From Lepraria neglecta (lineage: Eukaryota; Ascomycota; Lecanoromycetes; Lecanorales; Stereocaulaceae): DNA of 64,000 nucleotides. How positions within the stretch are numbered: the stretch's first letter is position 1; each line of letters opens with the position of its first letter. The notes under the pieces were generated by a model. That model searched no databases, was not told the DNA's origin, and saw nothing but the letters and a program-made list of their open reading frames with translations. The position numbers and the translations under genes are program-made. Location of the stretch: the NCBI GenBank assembly GCA_033220425.1, contig CM065646.1, forward strand, positions 1,433,501 to 1,497,500, written 5' to 3'. Positions 1-11,394 of this stretch are shown here, in pieces.

Positions 1-252
1 GCACACTCTCAATTAGAACATCGACACTGACATTACAACAGCACCCTCTCTCTGCCAGGCAACATGGGAATTGCTGAGGGTAACACAGAGGATGCTTTGA
101 AGTTCCATATTGAGGCGCTAGACATCAGAAAGGAATTTCTGGGCGATACGCTTGCAACAGCTGCTTCCTACTATAAGAAGGCAATGTTTGTATCACTTGG
201 TAGGCATTTTTCATCTAATCGGCCCACGCGGTCCTGCGTGAGTCATCGCTGA
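1..252 (+). pseudogene. TPR-protein 3' fragment (partial at window edge)
   Basis: After a likely splice acceptor (CTGCCAG at about 52-58) an open frame reads a tetratricopeptide-type helix pair, with the core GNTEDALKFHIEALDIRKEF followed by a TAASYY stretch. The same arrangement (GN.NDAFHHHRRSL, then RNAASYY) occurs in the TPR gene at 23-24.7 kb of this window, so the two are related. TPR units act as protein-binding scaffolds and in fungi often sit behind NB-ARC domains. The body of the gene would lie left of the window. The frame runs into likely intron or 3' sequence after about position 190 (GTATCA follows). Whether it is an intact last part of a gene or a loose fragment cannot be told from here. 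Confidence 0.4.
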
Positions 253-431
253 ACGTTGAAAACGCCACCGAAGGTTATATAAAATTTCACTTTTTAGTTT
301 TTTAGCTCCATTACTTCGCACACAATTCCATAATTTCTCCTTCATCACCATCCGACGTACTCCCAAGCTCACCATTCCTTTGACAAAGATTGCCTGATAT
401 CAATCACCTTCCTACGACAGCTTCAGCGGCC

Positions 432-2061
432 ATGTCCAGCTACGAAGATAAGTTGGCTCACTCCTCCGCCGAAGAAGATAATCCAGAGGAGGCATCCTTT
501 CTGAGCAAAATAGGCGGTGCGGTGTCATCCCATAAATCTGTGTTCTGCTGTGGGGGATCAATTGCAATCGTCGCTGATGACGACTCTCGGTTTGATTATG
601 TGACTACTAACAAAAAGCAACTCACCTCACCTCCCGTGATCCTGCGCTGGGATCTCCCCAATGGTAAGGCCATCCGCAAATTGACCCTGCCACCCATCGT
701 CAAAGGGAAAAAAGGGCAAACTGCTATCAAAGAACTTTTGCAAGACTGCTCTCCGGCTACTTTCGGCAAAAAGGGCGAGGAAGTGTTGGACGAGACGTAT
801 CGAAAGGCCGCCAAGCTCGACAACAACCAATTTTCGACCAATTTCAATCCTCATGATGTAGGCATCATTGATGTCATTACTCAAATGCTGCTTCCAGGGA
901 TTGCGAAGCCTTTCACAGGTACCGAATCGATTTGGGAAGAGCATCTGGGAGTCATTGCCGAACTCTACAAGCTCAACGTATGTATAGCACGCAACGCATG
1001 GAACTGACTGCTAATTGCTCGACAGATCTATTCTGCTCCATCGGGAAAGTTCCGTCCGCACGTTGACACGCCTCGTGGAGCTACTCAATTTGGTTCCCTG
1101 GTTGTTTGCCTCCCAAATCCCCACCAAGGTGGACAGCTACGTGTGGCTCATGATGGCCTTGACATGGAATGGGATTGGAGTAACAAAGGCGAAACAGAAG
1201 ACGACCAGAGTATTGAATGGGCGGCATTCTACAGCGACTGTGAGCATGAGGTAAAAGAGGTCACAAGCGGCCACCGTGTTACTCTGACATACAACCTCTA
1301 CGTCCACGAGCGAGTTGGTGGGATTATGCGAGATCTTCCAACACCAGATCTGAGCTCCATGGTCTTGTATCATCGAGTCAAAGAGGCGCTAGCCTCGCCC
1401 GCGTTCATGAAGGACGGTCAGTTCCCCAAGCTTCTCTCGGAATCATCTGCTGACATATTCTCCTCATCTAGGTGGTACTCTAGGATTCTACTGTCGGCAT
1501 GCATATGCTCATACCAGTGACTACCATAATGAACGTCTTCCCATGGCTCTGAAAGGTCTTGACGCAGTTTTCTATGCCACTTTCCATCACTTGGTTCATA
1601 GCGTCGGGATGCATGCCGTGATGGACGACTTGGACGACGAGCGATCTAGTTTTTCTGAGTTCGACTCAAATGATGAAGATTACAACGCTGAATTAGTCGC
1701 CACTGGGCTCCATGGAATCCAGATGAGCGAGGAGGGCGGCGATGACGAGAGTGCAAGTGTGCGAGAGATCGTAAAGGACGCATGGAGGTCGAAGTGGCGA
1801 AAAGATATCCACTGGTTCGGCGGGCCGGGGCACCAAGAGATTGCTCTTGTTCATCTAGCGGTAAGTACATAATGTTAACAATCGGCCAAATTCCTACTGA
1901 TTAAATACATACAGTATGGCAATCAGCCGAGCATGGTGTGGCATTACTCTTCAGCAGCTATCTTGGTCAAGGTACCAAGATTCAACTCCAAAGTCAGGAA
2001 AGAGCTGCGTGAAGGTCCACGGCCCTGTCAGGAAACAGTAGGTCAGGAAAAAGCGGCTTGA
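432..2061 (+). CDS. 2OG-Fe(II) oxygenase (prolyl 4-hydroxylase-like), 4 exons
   Basis: Predicted exons are 432-977, 1026-1416, 1472-1860 and 1915-2061, giving about 490 residues with all junctions in phase. The first ATG of the open frame (MSSYEDK) is at 432; the frame is open upstream but has no earlier ATG. The second exon carries the non-haem iron site: HVD (His194, Asp196) with the distal His256 in DCEHEV and the 2-oxoglutarate-binding Arg266 in HRVTLTYN. The sequence KFRPHVDTPRG and the following QFGSLVVCLP are typical of a large uncharacterised fungal family of Fe(II)/2-oxoglutarate dioxygenases. The enzyme should couple decarboxylation of 2-oxoglutarate to hydroxylation of an unknown substrate. 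No signal peptide is seen, so it is probably cytosolic or nuclear. The C-terminus after the third intron is short and its exact end is less certain. Confidence 0.85.
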
Positions 2062-2439
2062 AGTAGCTGGAAAACTGAGGATTGATGCGGTACTCACTGT
2101 ACATCGAGGAATTGATAGGTAGCGTAGACAGATGAGATAAAATGAGATGAGATGTGTTCATGCAGGCTTAAAATGAATGACATACAATAATCAGCCCACC
2201 ACAAATTGACGACCGTATAGCTGGACAGACCGAAAGGACATGTTGTAGACTCCGATTTCACATGACAATGGACGTGGAGGTGGCAATGTGGGTCTTGTAT
2301 ACGGAAGCATGGAGTTGAGAGAGCATTGTAATCGACTTTGTCCAGCTCAAATCTTCTTGCCGAATGTAGGAGCGATGACATGTGCAAGTGCGATAGGCTA
2401 ACGGTAGCAGAGCAGTGGTGATCAAGACAAGTGGGCATA
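2062..2439. other. Intergenic, convergent 3' ends
   Basis: This stretch lies between the 3' end of the + strand oxygenase and the 3' end of the - strand secreted protein. No coding or repeat signal is seen. Confidence 0.5.
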
Positions 2440-3258
2440 TCATAGCATCACCATCACTACCATCATGCACAGCAGCAATATCGGGACCTCCTTCGCTTTC
2501 CCAGCCGGCCCAGTAAAGCTCACCACCGAGCTCGTAGGCCCCGAACCTGCCCCCGTCATATTCGCACTCGCATTCCCCACACCCCGCGTCGAGAAACCCA
2601 GCTGCAGATTCGCAGGCATAGAACTTGTATCAAGACCGCTAGGCTTGATCACATGTGTATGAGTTTTCGCCGCATGTCCATAGCATCCAACCCTCCCGGC
2701 TTGATCACATGTGTCTTCGACGGGGGGCTGTGCCTCATGTGTAGCAGCAGCATGGCAGGCTTCATTCGTTGCTACCACTGGTGCTAGAGAGGCTTTGCGG
2801 TGGTCGGCGAAGCAGCCGGAGGGGATTGTAAAGGTTTGCCCGGCGTCGCAGCGGGATTGGTTGCCCCAGCCACAACACCAGTTTGAGGTTAAGGGGCATT
2901 CGAGGACGTCGGCCCAGCCGGTGGAGATGTCGTTGGGGGAGGTGCAGATGGTTGTGCAGGAGGTTTGGGGGGGGAAGGTCGGGTCTGTTCAGTTCTGTAA
3001 TGATGTTAGTCTTTGATATCGAAAGGACAAGAGGGAGGGACGCACCCCGCGATGGAGCCTGTTTAATTTTGCGCGGTAACAAAGACTGTTGGAGAGGCAG
3101 ATGTCATCTTGTCCACAGCAGTTGCTTTCTGGAGCATTTGGATTGCAGGGTGTGTCGAGAGATTGGTATTGCCCGTTGGGATAATAGCATTTCGCCGAAG
3201 CATTGACGAAGATAATCAAGGAGGAGAATGCGACGACGGACCTGTTGATTGAGAACAT
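2440..3258 (-). CDS. Small secreted cysteine-rich protein
   Basis: ATG at 3258 starts a signal peptide (MFSINRSVVAFSSLIIFVNASA) followed by a mature N-terminus with regularly spaced cysteines (CYYPNGQ...DTPCNPNAP..NCCGQDDICLSNSLCYRA). A second part in the same frame from about 2985 to 2440 continues with more cysteines (SCTTICTSPNDIS, DVLECPLTSNWCCGWGNQSRC) and ends in a hydrophobic tail that could be a GPI signal. This Cys layout is common in secreted or surface proteins of plant-associated ascomycetes; function is unknown. An intron must remove a stop near 2990, but the obvious donor (GTGCGT at 3045) and acceptor (AACAG ending 2985) do not join in phase. A weak donor GTCCCT a few bases further would. 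The gene is either spliced at a non-consensus site or carries a small frame error. Confidence 0.6.
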
Positions 3259-3813
3259 GCCGAATACGGTGCGTGGAGATGGAGACGGCCATCATGGAGC
3301 TTGAGCAAGGTACTTATGTCCATGGCAACGAAGCATGCAGGAGTGAGCTCATCTCCATAGCGAGACATTGAGCAGCCATCGCCAAAACGGTTGAGTTCTT
3401 GTCTGATGCTGCGCCTAGAACCATTGATGGTCCTGTCCCTGACGGTATGGGCAGAGACGCGTGGTCCTAGTCTGGAGTCCCCCGCAGAACCAACGTTTAG
3501 GGTGGATCTGCTAGCGGTCCGCCAGCTCTAGGGCCCTCTAGGGTAGCTATTTTTGGGCTGCTCCAGGCCTTGGCGGAGGTCGTTGCTTCAGAACAATTTT
3601 GAAAATTGGGTAAAGAAATCGTCGACAGAAACATTTCAGAGTTCTCGACTCTTGGCCATGATCAGCACCTATCACGCGAAGTGCCGAAAGTTCGGCCCCG
3701 CGAGCATTGACAGCTTAGAAGGGATTCTTATTTGTTTTCATAGAACGTGATCTGTACAAATGAATCATCCAAATGTTCCACCTAGTGTGTGGCTTTTGTA
3801 AGTCTGATATCGC
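3259..3813. other. Intergenic, no gene seen
   Basis: This is the promoter side of the Cys-rich secreted gene and the 3' side of the GH12 gene. No convincing coding frame or repeat was found. Confidence 0.5.
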
Positions 3814-4658
3814 TCAACTACTCGAAATAGTATAAGCCGTGGTCAACAACTCAGCACCACTCCCTGTAAAGACCTCCGACCCAGCCTGTATAGTCTGTAA
3901 ATAATCCGACGATGGAAGCCCTTCATTCGTCTCCAAGTACTTATAGAAAGCCAGCAAGTCACCACTGTAGGTTGTAGCATTTTTCTGGGCAACGAAGCTG
4001 TACACTGTGGTTGCGCCATTCGTGCCGACTATCAGGTTGAAGGCTGTGTTGCCGATTGTCGGGGTTGCTGTTGGAGTGGGAGGATAGCCGTTGTTGCTAA
4101 GTGGGCTTACACCGCCAAAGTCTCCAAGCCAGACCATCACTTCGTAGGCTTGGGCGCCGGTGCAGGATGTGCCAACGAAGGTGTCGTAGGCGACATTGGC
4201 TCTAACGGCTGATCCTGAATAGCTACGGGAAAACGTCAGCATTTGTTTTCGGTAGGCATTGCTCGAAAGAGCTGCATTGTAGACCAAGGGAAAGAAGGAG
4301 TTGATCACCTCCACGACCAAGTAGTTGGTATGGTCTTGTACGCGCTGAGCTGCTTGCAAGACGTGGTGGACGACTCGACGTTGGTGTAGCTCTTGACATT
4401 GTTTGGGTTGTTGGCCCACGTCCAGGTCGTCTGCCATGCTAGCGAGCTGCCGCTGAGGCTGTTTATTTGAGAGCACTGAGAGCCTGAACCGTAGGAAGCA
4501 CCCCACTCATTGGAGGCGATGGTGAAAGTCCCGGTGGAGATGCTAGTATATTGACCGCATTGTGATGCACCGCGAGGCTCCAATGCTTTGCTTGGGGCGG
4601 CGAGAGTGGGGACAAGAAGAGTAAGCAATGGGTAGAGGTAGATGTATAGTTTCGTCAT
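3814..4658 (-). CDS. GH12 endo-beta-1,4-glucanase / xyloglucanase, secreted
   Basis: Two exons (4658-4309 and 4222-3814) give 252 residues; the 86-base intron has clean GT..AG ends and joins in phase to restore the conserved TTWSWSYSG..VRANVAYD core. The N-terminus (MTKLYIYLYPLLTLLVPTLA) is a signal peptide. GH12 landmarks are present: SNEWG, SSLAWQTTWTW, the nucleophile region AYEVMVWLG with Glu144, and the acid/base region AGSEVFTGSG with Glu233. Family members cut beta-1,4-glucan or xyloglucan with retention, outside the cell, during growth on plant cell wall. Length matches the family norm of about 230-250. ATG at 4658 is chosen because the upstream frame gives no signal peptide. Confidence 0.9.
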
Positions 4659-6356
4659 GAAAATCGTTTCCAGGGCTGAAGGAGAAATATTTGACCGCAG
4701 AAGTTTCAATGGAAACGGCTCATCTATCTCATACTTATAGCTCGGTAGACACGGTAAGGTATGCGGTCCGGCCGAGAATATTGCAAGCTTCACGGGCTAG
4801 CCGAAGATCTAATCAAGATCTAGACGCAACGAGAAGGTCCAGCATAAGTCCTCCAACAGGTAGACCTTGCGTGGTCACGCTTTCGCACAAACTTCTGATT
4901 GATCAACGGTCATGGGATGTGTTTACGGGGAAGGATCTAGACATCAGCCCCGAAAAAAATCGACTCGATTCTGCTCGCTTGTATGCTTTTCGACTCCAGA
5001 TCTGTCAGGGTCTCGTTGAGCCATGTGGGTGCCATGTCCGTGGGTCTGGCCAAAGGAGTTGGCATCCATTCTTTGTAAGCTCTCTTAGGACTCACCCATC
5101 TTACCTGGTAAGCGAGGACGTACATGCATGATCGCTAGAACATGGAAAGAACATGTCGGGGTGGTAGGTAGCGGGAATGCAGGGTCTGTCAACAGCCTTG
5201 CCACGTCAATCTGTGGACGACCAACCAAAGTTAATGCACATCTCCGAGCATAGCCGAGTAATAATTGCTAAGTTTGGATGTTATGGATGTTACAATCAAT
5301 AGAGACACTCCCGTTGTTGCCAGGCAGCCGATCCCGTGTCCATGCTGATAGGAGAGAGGCATCGGTAGTTGGTGGGCGGGACTCATTGGCGAGGCCAACC
5401 AAAAAAGGAAGGAGGTTTCTGGTGGGGGGATTGCTGGTTGAAATATCCATCAAATATTAAACCTTTCCCCAAAGATATAAACATGACAAACGTGAAGACA
5501 TGTCGGTTGAGGGTCTGCAGACATGCTGCACGATCGCCACGAGCACTTACCCCGAAAGCAGCAGAGCTTGGTTATGATACGTCATGCTGGTGACCTAGTT
5601 CTTGCGAGACTCCCGCGCAGGAAATGTCACAGGGGCTTGGTATCTAGAAGCCACTCCTTCCTCGACCATCACATGCTGGCAATTCACTGGGGTACGAGCA
5701 ATGCGTTTGTTGTCTGATATTGCGTTGAGATGCTTCGTCAGTGTCCCAGGTGTTTGACAGCCAATGGCATGCGCTATAAGATGGAGGCGATATTACGTAA
5801 TCTCGGCAGCTAATCAGGGAAGGTGGGGCCGTGTTTCAGGTCTCCCCGAAAAGCCCCTGAAGATAAAACATCAACGTCTACCAACACTACGGTCGATCAA
5901 ACGACGTCACAGCATATGAAGCATCCTTTGAGACGCGTCGCGTTTCAGCCGCTACCATATCAACGCTGCTTCTCGTTATCATCAGAGTGAAGTATTCCGC
6001 CTATAAGTAATATATGTCTCGGATGAAAGCTTGCTTGTCGAAATAGAGACCTTGCGTACTCGGATTGAAGGCCGGTTTCGTTGAAGACAAGGTCAGAGAA
6101 AGTACAAATTCTGGAGTCCTGGATCTGTCAACACTCAGACCCATTTGAAGAGTAGCCAGAGAGAGGGATCATTAAGCATCTCAGTTCCCACACTGTTGGA
6201 AACGCCATTTCGGACGCCTTTTAATATGCTATCCAGACAATCATGAAATCTGTCCGATAGTCCACGGGCCTCTCCAGACATCAGGGAGCTGAAAATTCAA
6301 AACAATAATATCAAATGATCTTATCACCCCTTCCAAGGCATACCAATTGATCAAAG
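4659..6356. other. Long intergenic region between divergent genes
   Basis: About 1.7 kb separates the GH12 start (minus strand) from the methyltransferase start (plus strand). It probably holds both promoters. Short open frames here have no coding character. No repeat or RNA gene was recognised. Confidence 0.5.
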
Positions 6357-7405
6357 ATGGCGAAAATGCTAGATGGGCCAGTGCCCAACGGTGCACGCAG
6401 TGTTTCTTGGCCATGGTACCACCATACACTCACAACGGAGTTGACGGTAGATGCTCGGAAGCTACTCGAACAGTACAGCAAGATTCCGCCGGAGGACGTC
6501 GAAAGCCATATTTACCGGATAGTAAGCTCGTCAACCACAATCGCGTATATCTGCCCGTGCTGACGAGGTGGTGTTAGCGGGACAAAGCTTGGGGAGTCTT
6601 CCCCTGGCCGTGTGTCGGAGAATTTTGGTTTCTCAGCTTCGGCTTAGCCAAGCATCCACTGTATCACACGATGGTTCTGCCACGTCTCAAATCTGGAGAC
6701 TCGCTACTCGACCTTGGGGCTTGCCTGGGCCAGGACCTTCGCAAATGTGTCTTTGATGGTGCACCTCCCGATAGACTCTATGCCTCCGATCTCTTTGTAG
6801 AGTACGAGGACCTCTCGTATGAACTTTGGCGAGACCGAGACACTTTCCCCAACCGTTTCTTGGCCGATGACGTCCTATCGGACAATGACAGCTTTATGCA
6901 AGGGAACTTGATGATGAATCTGGGTCCGGGACAGACAGACATGATCGTCATCAACATGTTCCTGCATCTCTTCGATTACAGCAATCAGCTCAAAGTGGCA
7001 ACTCGGATCCTCCGTCTCTTGTCCCACAAACCTGGCAGTATCATCCTTGGCTCACAGGCTGGCGTCGTCGAACCAATTGAACAACTGCTGAAGCCACCGT
7101 TCGACAAGACAGAAGATGGACGGAAACGGACCATCTTCCGCCACAGCCCGGAGTCGTTTACACAGATGTGGGAAGATGCAGGAAAGGCAGCAGGAGTGCC
7201 GCTTCGACCGATCACTTGCGAGTTCCAGAAGCCAGAAGCAACTGAAGCGTCTGCAGCAGGCGTTGATACGGGCCTTGAGGCTGAGGAGAAGAAGCCATTC
7301 ACTGCGGACGACCTCTTTTCGAAAGAGCCTCTAACACGGCCCAAGATCTTATTACAATCCGCACCAGAGACAGGCCGGCTACATTTTTCCGTCGTTAGGA
7401 GCTGA
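6357..7405 (+). CDS. Class I SAM-dependent methyltransferase, secondary-metabolism type
   Basis: Exons 6357-6521 and 6578-7405 give 330 residues. The intron (GTAAGC..GTTAG) restores YRIRDKAWGVFPWPCVGEFW, the N-terminal signature of the fungal methyltransferase family that includes meroterpenoid-pathway enzymes such as AusD. Motif I for SAM binding is LLDLGACLGQDL at about residues 98-109, followed by YASDLF (acidic loop) and a central IVINMFLHLFDY strand. The protein is expected to transfer a methyl group from SAM to a small-molecule carboxyl or hydroxyl; the substrate cannot be named. It is soluble with no signal peptide. No polyketide synthase, terpene cyclase or P450 flanks it here, so it is either a stand-alone enzyme or an orphaned cluster member. 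Confidence 0.8.
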
Positions 7406-8047
7406 CGGCATGAGCTCAAAGTATGCTGGCTAGGAGTGCATCTGTTCACCTGCAGCATTGTGTTTCTTGCGATCCTTGGGTCGTTTGTTAGAGGTGCATG
7501 TTGACTTTACAAGAGTGATCGAAGTTTTCGCGAGGAATTAAGGAAGATTAGGAAGGAGCTAGGAACACGTGAACGAAGTCTAGAAAGCTGCCATATTTTC
7601 GCTAAAAGTGTTTGGTTATGGCGTTGGATCTTGGCGTTTCATATGCAACGGTAGGAGGCCAAGGCCTCCTCTACGCCTCTTAGCAACGTTACGCCCCCAC
7701 AATCTTACAACGATGTCCTTGAACGCATTCCTATTTCATGATATGTCATTGGTCGTCTTCTATTACGTTTCTAAGATCTACGCGAAATGTGCAGGTACAT
7801 TGGCTTGGCTGGATAGCACGTCCAATGGAAAACTCGCCGCCCCTCATAGCGTACGGGGCCAAAGGTTATGCTCGGGCTGGTGATGCATGATATTGACCTT
7901 TTTGACCTTGCGATTCCATGAAGCCTGACGAAAATTATCTCACTCCCGAAGCGATGTTCAAGTTGATAAATAACCGTTCCTCCATCCCAATCCATTCAGC
8001 TGCCATTGCCCCATTCAGTCTGTTCCTAGCTGCGGAGCTCCTTCAAC
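7406..8047. other. Intergenic, no gene seen
   Basis: This is the 3' flank of the methyltransferase and the upstream side of the GH25-like relic. The small open frames lack homology-like features. Confidence 0.45.
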
Positions 8048-9963
8048 ATGTGGTTTCCCATCCTGATCAACGTGTCCGCTGCGAGTGTTCTGACAGTGCT
8101 TGCTATTCCTACAGAGTTTCAGCCCGTTGACCCATCTCTCCTCTTCGATCGGGCAATTGGATCATCTTGTTCCACCCCTGTATGCGTGCTTTCCCAAACA
8201 AATGCAAGCAAACTTCTGACAGGAACCTCCAGTATGGCGCAGGCAGTTGTCAACAGACCTCGAGCTGCACCACCCAAGGCTTCAATCTCGCAGGGTACTG
8301 CCGAAATGATCCCACCAGTGTCCAATGCTGCGTGACCAAGGCTTGTAGCACCAGCTCCGGCAGTGGCGTTTGTATGAACACTGGGAACACATGTTCCGGC
8401 AGATTCGTTGCCGGTGCTTGTCCTGGCCCGAGCTCGATTCAGGTAGGAGCATGCCATGAGGAGTCCCTCCAACCAATGCTTATCACCTTGCTAGTGTTGT
8501 ACCGCAGAGAAATGCTCCACTTCGTCGGGAAGCGGTGTTGTCAATTGACGTCGAGCTCGTGCAGTGGCTCGTATGTTGCTGGTGTGTGTCCGGGTCCCCA
8601 GGAGCCTTCAGGTAAATGATAATTTGTGTTCACCATGTAGCAGCACTAATGCTTCGCATAGTGCTGTGTAGCAAAGACAACGTGCTCTACACCATCCGGC
8701 TCAGGCACGTGCCAGAATACAGGCACAACGTGCAGTGGTGGCAAATATGTAGCTGGTTATTGCCCTGGCCATGTGCATGAACATTTCATACTAATGACGC
8801 GCGCAGTGCTGCGTCAAGACTCCAACATCTCCACCGCCACCAACATCGACAAAATGCTCCACACCCGATGGCTCCAGGGTCTGCCAAAACACTGGTACCA
8901 CTTGCAAGAGTGGTCATTATGTTGCTGGTTATTGCCCCGGTGCAAGCAATGTCCAGGTAAAACCTTTACCCTCATCGGGCGTGTTGCCGAGTCTTCCATT
9001 GCTCACTTTTCATGGTGCTGTGTACCAGATGTGGCACCACCACTTCCACCACGGCCTCTAAGCGGTGGTGATCTTCCGAGCTTTGACCTCTCTGCGGGCC
9101 AGTCGAGCGCCTTCTGGACCTGTGCCGCTGGCAAGGGTATCAAGAAGGTTATCCCGCGCGGCTACTCGCAAGCTTGTGGCGCGGTGAGATCCATAGCCTC
9201 TCTATTCTGATCTTGAGGGGCCGTGCTGATGTCCTCGCAGGGTGGCGAAGTAGATAGTAACATGATTGCTACATACACAGCAGCAAAAGCCGTTGGCATC
9301 ACTGGCATCGATGCGTATATGTTCCCTTGTAAGTTTCCCCAAATCAAGAAACCATCTCTCATTCTAACTCGTTCTAGGCACTGGTTCTCAACCGACAGGT
9401 GTTGCATGCAAATCGATTCAAACTCCAATCAACGAGTTCCCTGTAGCAGTAGACAGCAACAAGATCCCAGTCAACTACCTCTGGCTGGACATCGAACCTG
9501 AGGATGCGACCCAGCCAGGTGTGGAGTGTAATGCGTAGCAGCTAGAGGCCTCGGGCAATGAAGCGCTGGCTAAACAATGGGTTGCTGCCATCAAGGCGAC
9601 GGGAAGGAAGTGGGGAATTTATGCGAATGCGTAAGTCCATGGCTTTCTTAGTGACTCAGCACTGCTGTAACTGACCCTTGCGTAGAGGCCAATGGACGTC
9701 GATGTTCGCAAGCATCGATACGGACATTGGAAGTGATCTCCCACTCTAGGCTGTGCAGGATGATTTCGTGCCCGGCGTGTCGACGGTTACGAGGTTTATG
9801 GGAGGATGGACCAAGGCTTATGCGAAGTAGTATCACCTTGGTAAGCAAATTAGATCTCAAAGCATACATTGTGAGACGTGGAAGCTGACGGAGATTCTTA
9901 CAGCCGGTACAGATTACCCGTTGTGCAGTGCTTCTGTGGATCTTGATTCTTTCTCTGGGTGAA
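8048..9963 (+). pseudogene. Modular Cys-repeat GH25-like (lysozyme-type) secreted protein, decayed
   Basis: ATG at 8048 opens a signal peptide (MWFPILINVSAASVLTVLAIP). Four or five cysteine modules follow, each roughly C-S-T-x-S/D-G-S-G-x-C-x-N-T-G-x-T-C-S-G-x-Y-V-A-G-x-C-P-G-x-VQCC, and each is separated from the next by an intron near its C-terminal end (around 8443, 8611, 8770 and 8958). A TIM-barrel-like C-terminal domain then follows with QACG, GGEVDSNMIATY, GITGIDAYMFPC and the GH25-type YLWLDIEP. Three in-frame TAG codons (9536, 9747, 9828) interrupt the hydrolase domain; two fall where relatives are expected to have Trp (NA-W-x-L, LPL-W-AVQ) and one where Gln fits (AYAK-Q-YHL). A one-base shift is also needed in the second Cys module near 8537. 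GH25 enzymes cut peptidoglycan; the Cys modules may bind wall polymers. The gene is very probably inactive. Confidence 0.7.
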
Positions 9964-10121
9964 GGAAAGAAGTCAAGGCATAATTGACACTATCGTGTTT
10001 TCAAGTAGCTCTAAAAACTTGTCTATAAGGGAATGTACAATAGCAACATGCAACGACTTTTCAAAACATCCTAAAGTCTCTCCTTGCCTACCATCGGTGT
10101 TAGCTATTGTCCAAAATCAGA

Positions 10122-10900
10122 TCAACACGGGCTAAGAAACATACATCCGTCGCTTGATTCCTTTGTACATATGCAGCCCAGCCTATCGACGAAGGATATA
10201 CAGTCCTTAGAAAGATGATTCCTGTCTTCAATGGCAGCTCCCAATTCGTCACGTTCACGAGCTAAACCTCCCACAATCTCGATCCTTTTTAGGTAAGTTT
10301 TATATCCGTCAAAGTCAAGGAGCTCCATGACCTCCACACCAAGCCGACAACATCCGCTCAGGCATTGACAGTCGGTGATATCCACTCGACGAAGTTCGAG
10401 ATCCCGCGTGAGAAAATCGTCCACTACGGATGTCCATACGTGCATTAGCGCATCTCGTTTCCTTTCATGTATGAGATCCCATTTCTCGGCCGAGGTAAGG
10501 TTATCGAATGGCGCCTCGGGATGTAAAACGTTATGTTTCCATTTCACATGCTCCAAGGTATCCTTGCTGTTCTCCTCAACATCGCACATATCGAATGCGC
10601 AGTCGAGCTTTTTGATTGGCGGAAGAGATTTTGGAACTGTCCACTAGCCCAGATGACCGTCTGCTATTCCTCCGGCAGGCAGGTAGAAGGTGTCTGCCTC
10701 TGAAAATACCACTGACCATGCCTCACGCCGCATCTGACGATCGACTTTGAGTGATTCCCACATTGGCCTTTCGTGATTCTAGTAAGGGTTCCGAGTCTTC
10801 ATTGCTTAGTCCTGGGTCAAGGCAACATTGCTACGGATGAGCAGGAAACCGAGTATCCGTAAGCGGATCTCGTTGGGCAGATCGAAAAATCTGATCCCTC
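10122..10900 (-). pseudogene. 2EXR/F-box-like fungal gene, decayed
   Basis: Reading the - strand, one continuous frame starts around 10900 with IRFFDLPNEIRLRILGFLL, the hydrophobic motif of fungal 2EXR/F-box-like proteins. It runs through RPMWESLKVDRQMRREAW and TFYLPAG to a 155-codon C-terminal part ending at 10122 (LRRVDITDCQCLSGCCRLG and a Cys-rich tail). Three in-frame stops (one TAA, two TAG, between about 10805 and 10640) break it. Each is one C-to-T or G-to-A step from Gln or Trp. The family is large in Pezizomycotina and its role is unknown; F-box relatives act as ubiquitin-ligase adaptors. Only the last part would be translatable, from the ATG at 10589. Confidence 0.5.
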
Positions 10901-11394
10901 CCTTTCGTAGTCGGAATAGTTTTGACACCAAAGCTGCCACTAATCTTCATCGTCGAGAGAATGGGACATGATTGTGTAGACTATTATGAGCGAATTGGGC
11001 TTTGAGTCTTCTCCGCAACGCATCGCGCCAAAAGCGTGACTGCACAGTTTGCACAAACTCTAAATATGCAACTTGTAAATGTAAATGCCATTTTCCTTCC
11101 ATCTCTTTTCCCCTTCCTAGTACATCATTTTGCCTGGAGTCAAGTTGGCCATCTTCAATACTGGTTGATGTTGTGGGTCATTAACATGAGATACGAATGA
11201 CCTAAAACCTTCAAGCATCAAGGTCACGAATCACCACAACAGATCCCTTCCCACAGCTCTTCTTCAATTCATTATTCACCCTTTCGGTGGAATAATCTCC
11301 AACCCTGGCAAATCTTTACCAGCGGGATCACCAAAGCTAAAACCACACACATCAGCATCCAGGACATGTAACATCGCCGTATGAGAGGTTGATG

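Noticed and set aside
6357-7405. Secondary-metabolite cluster around the methyltransferase
   Set aside because: No backbone synthase, P450 or cluster regulator was seen within reach in the window.
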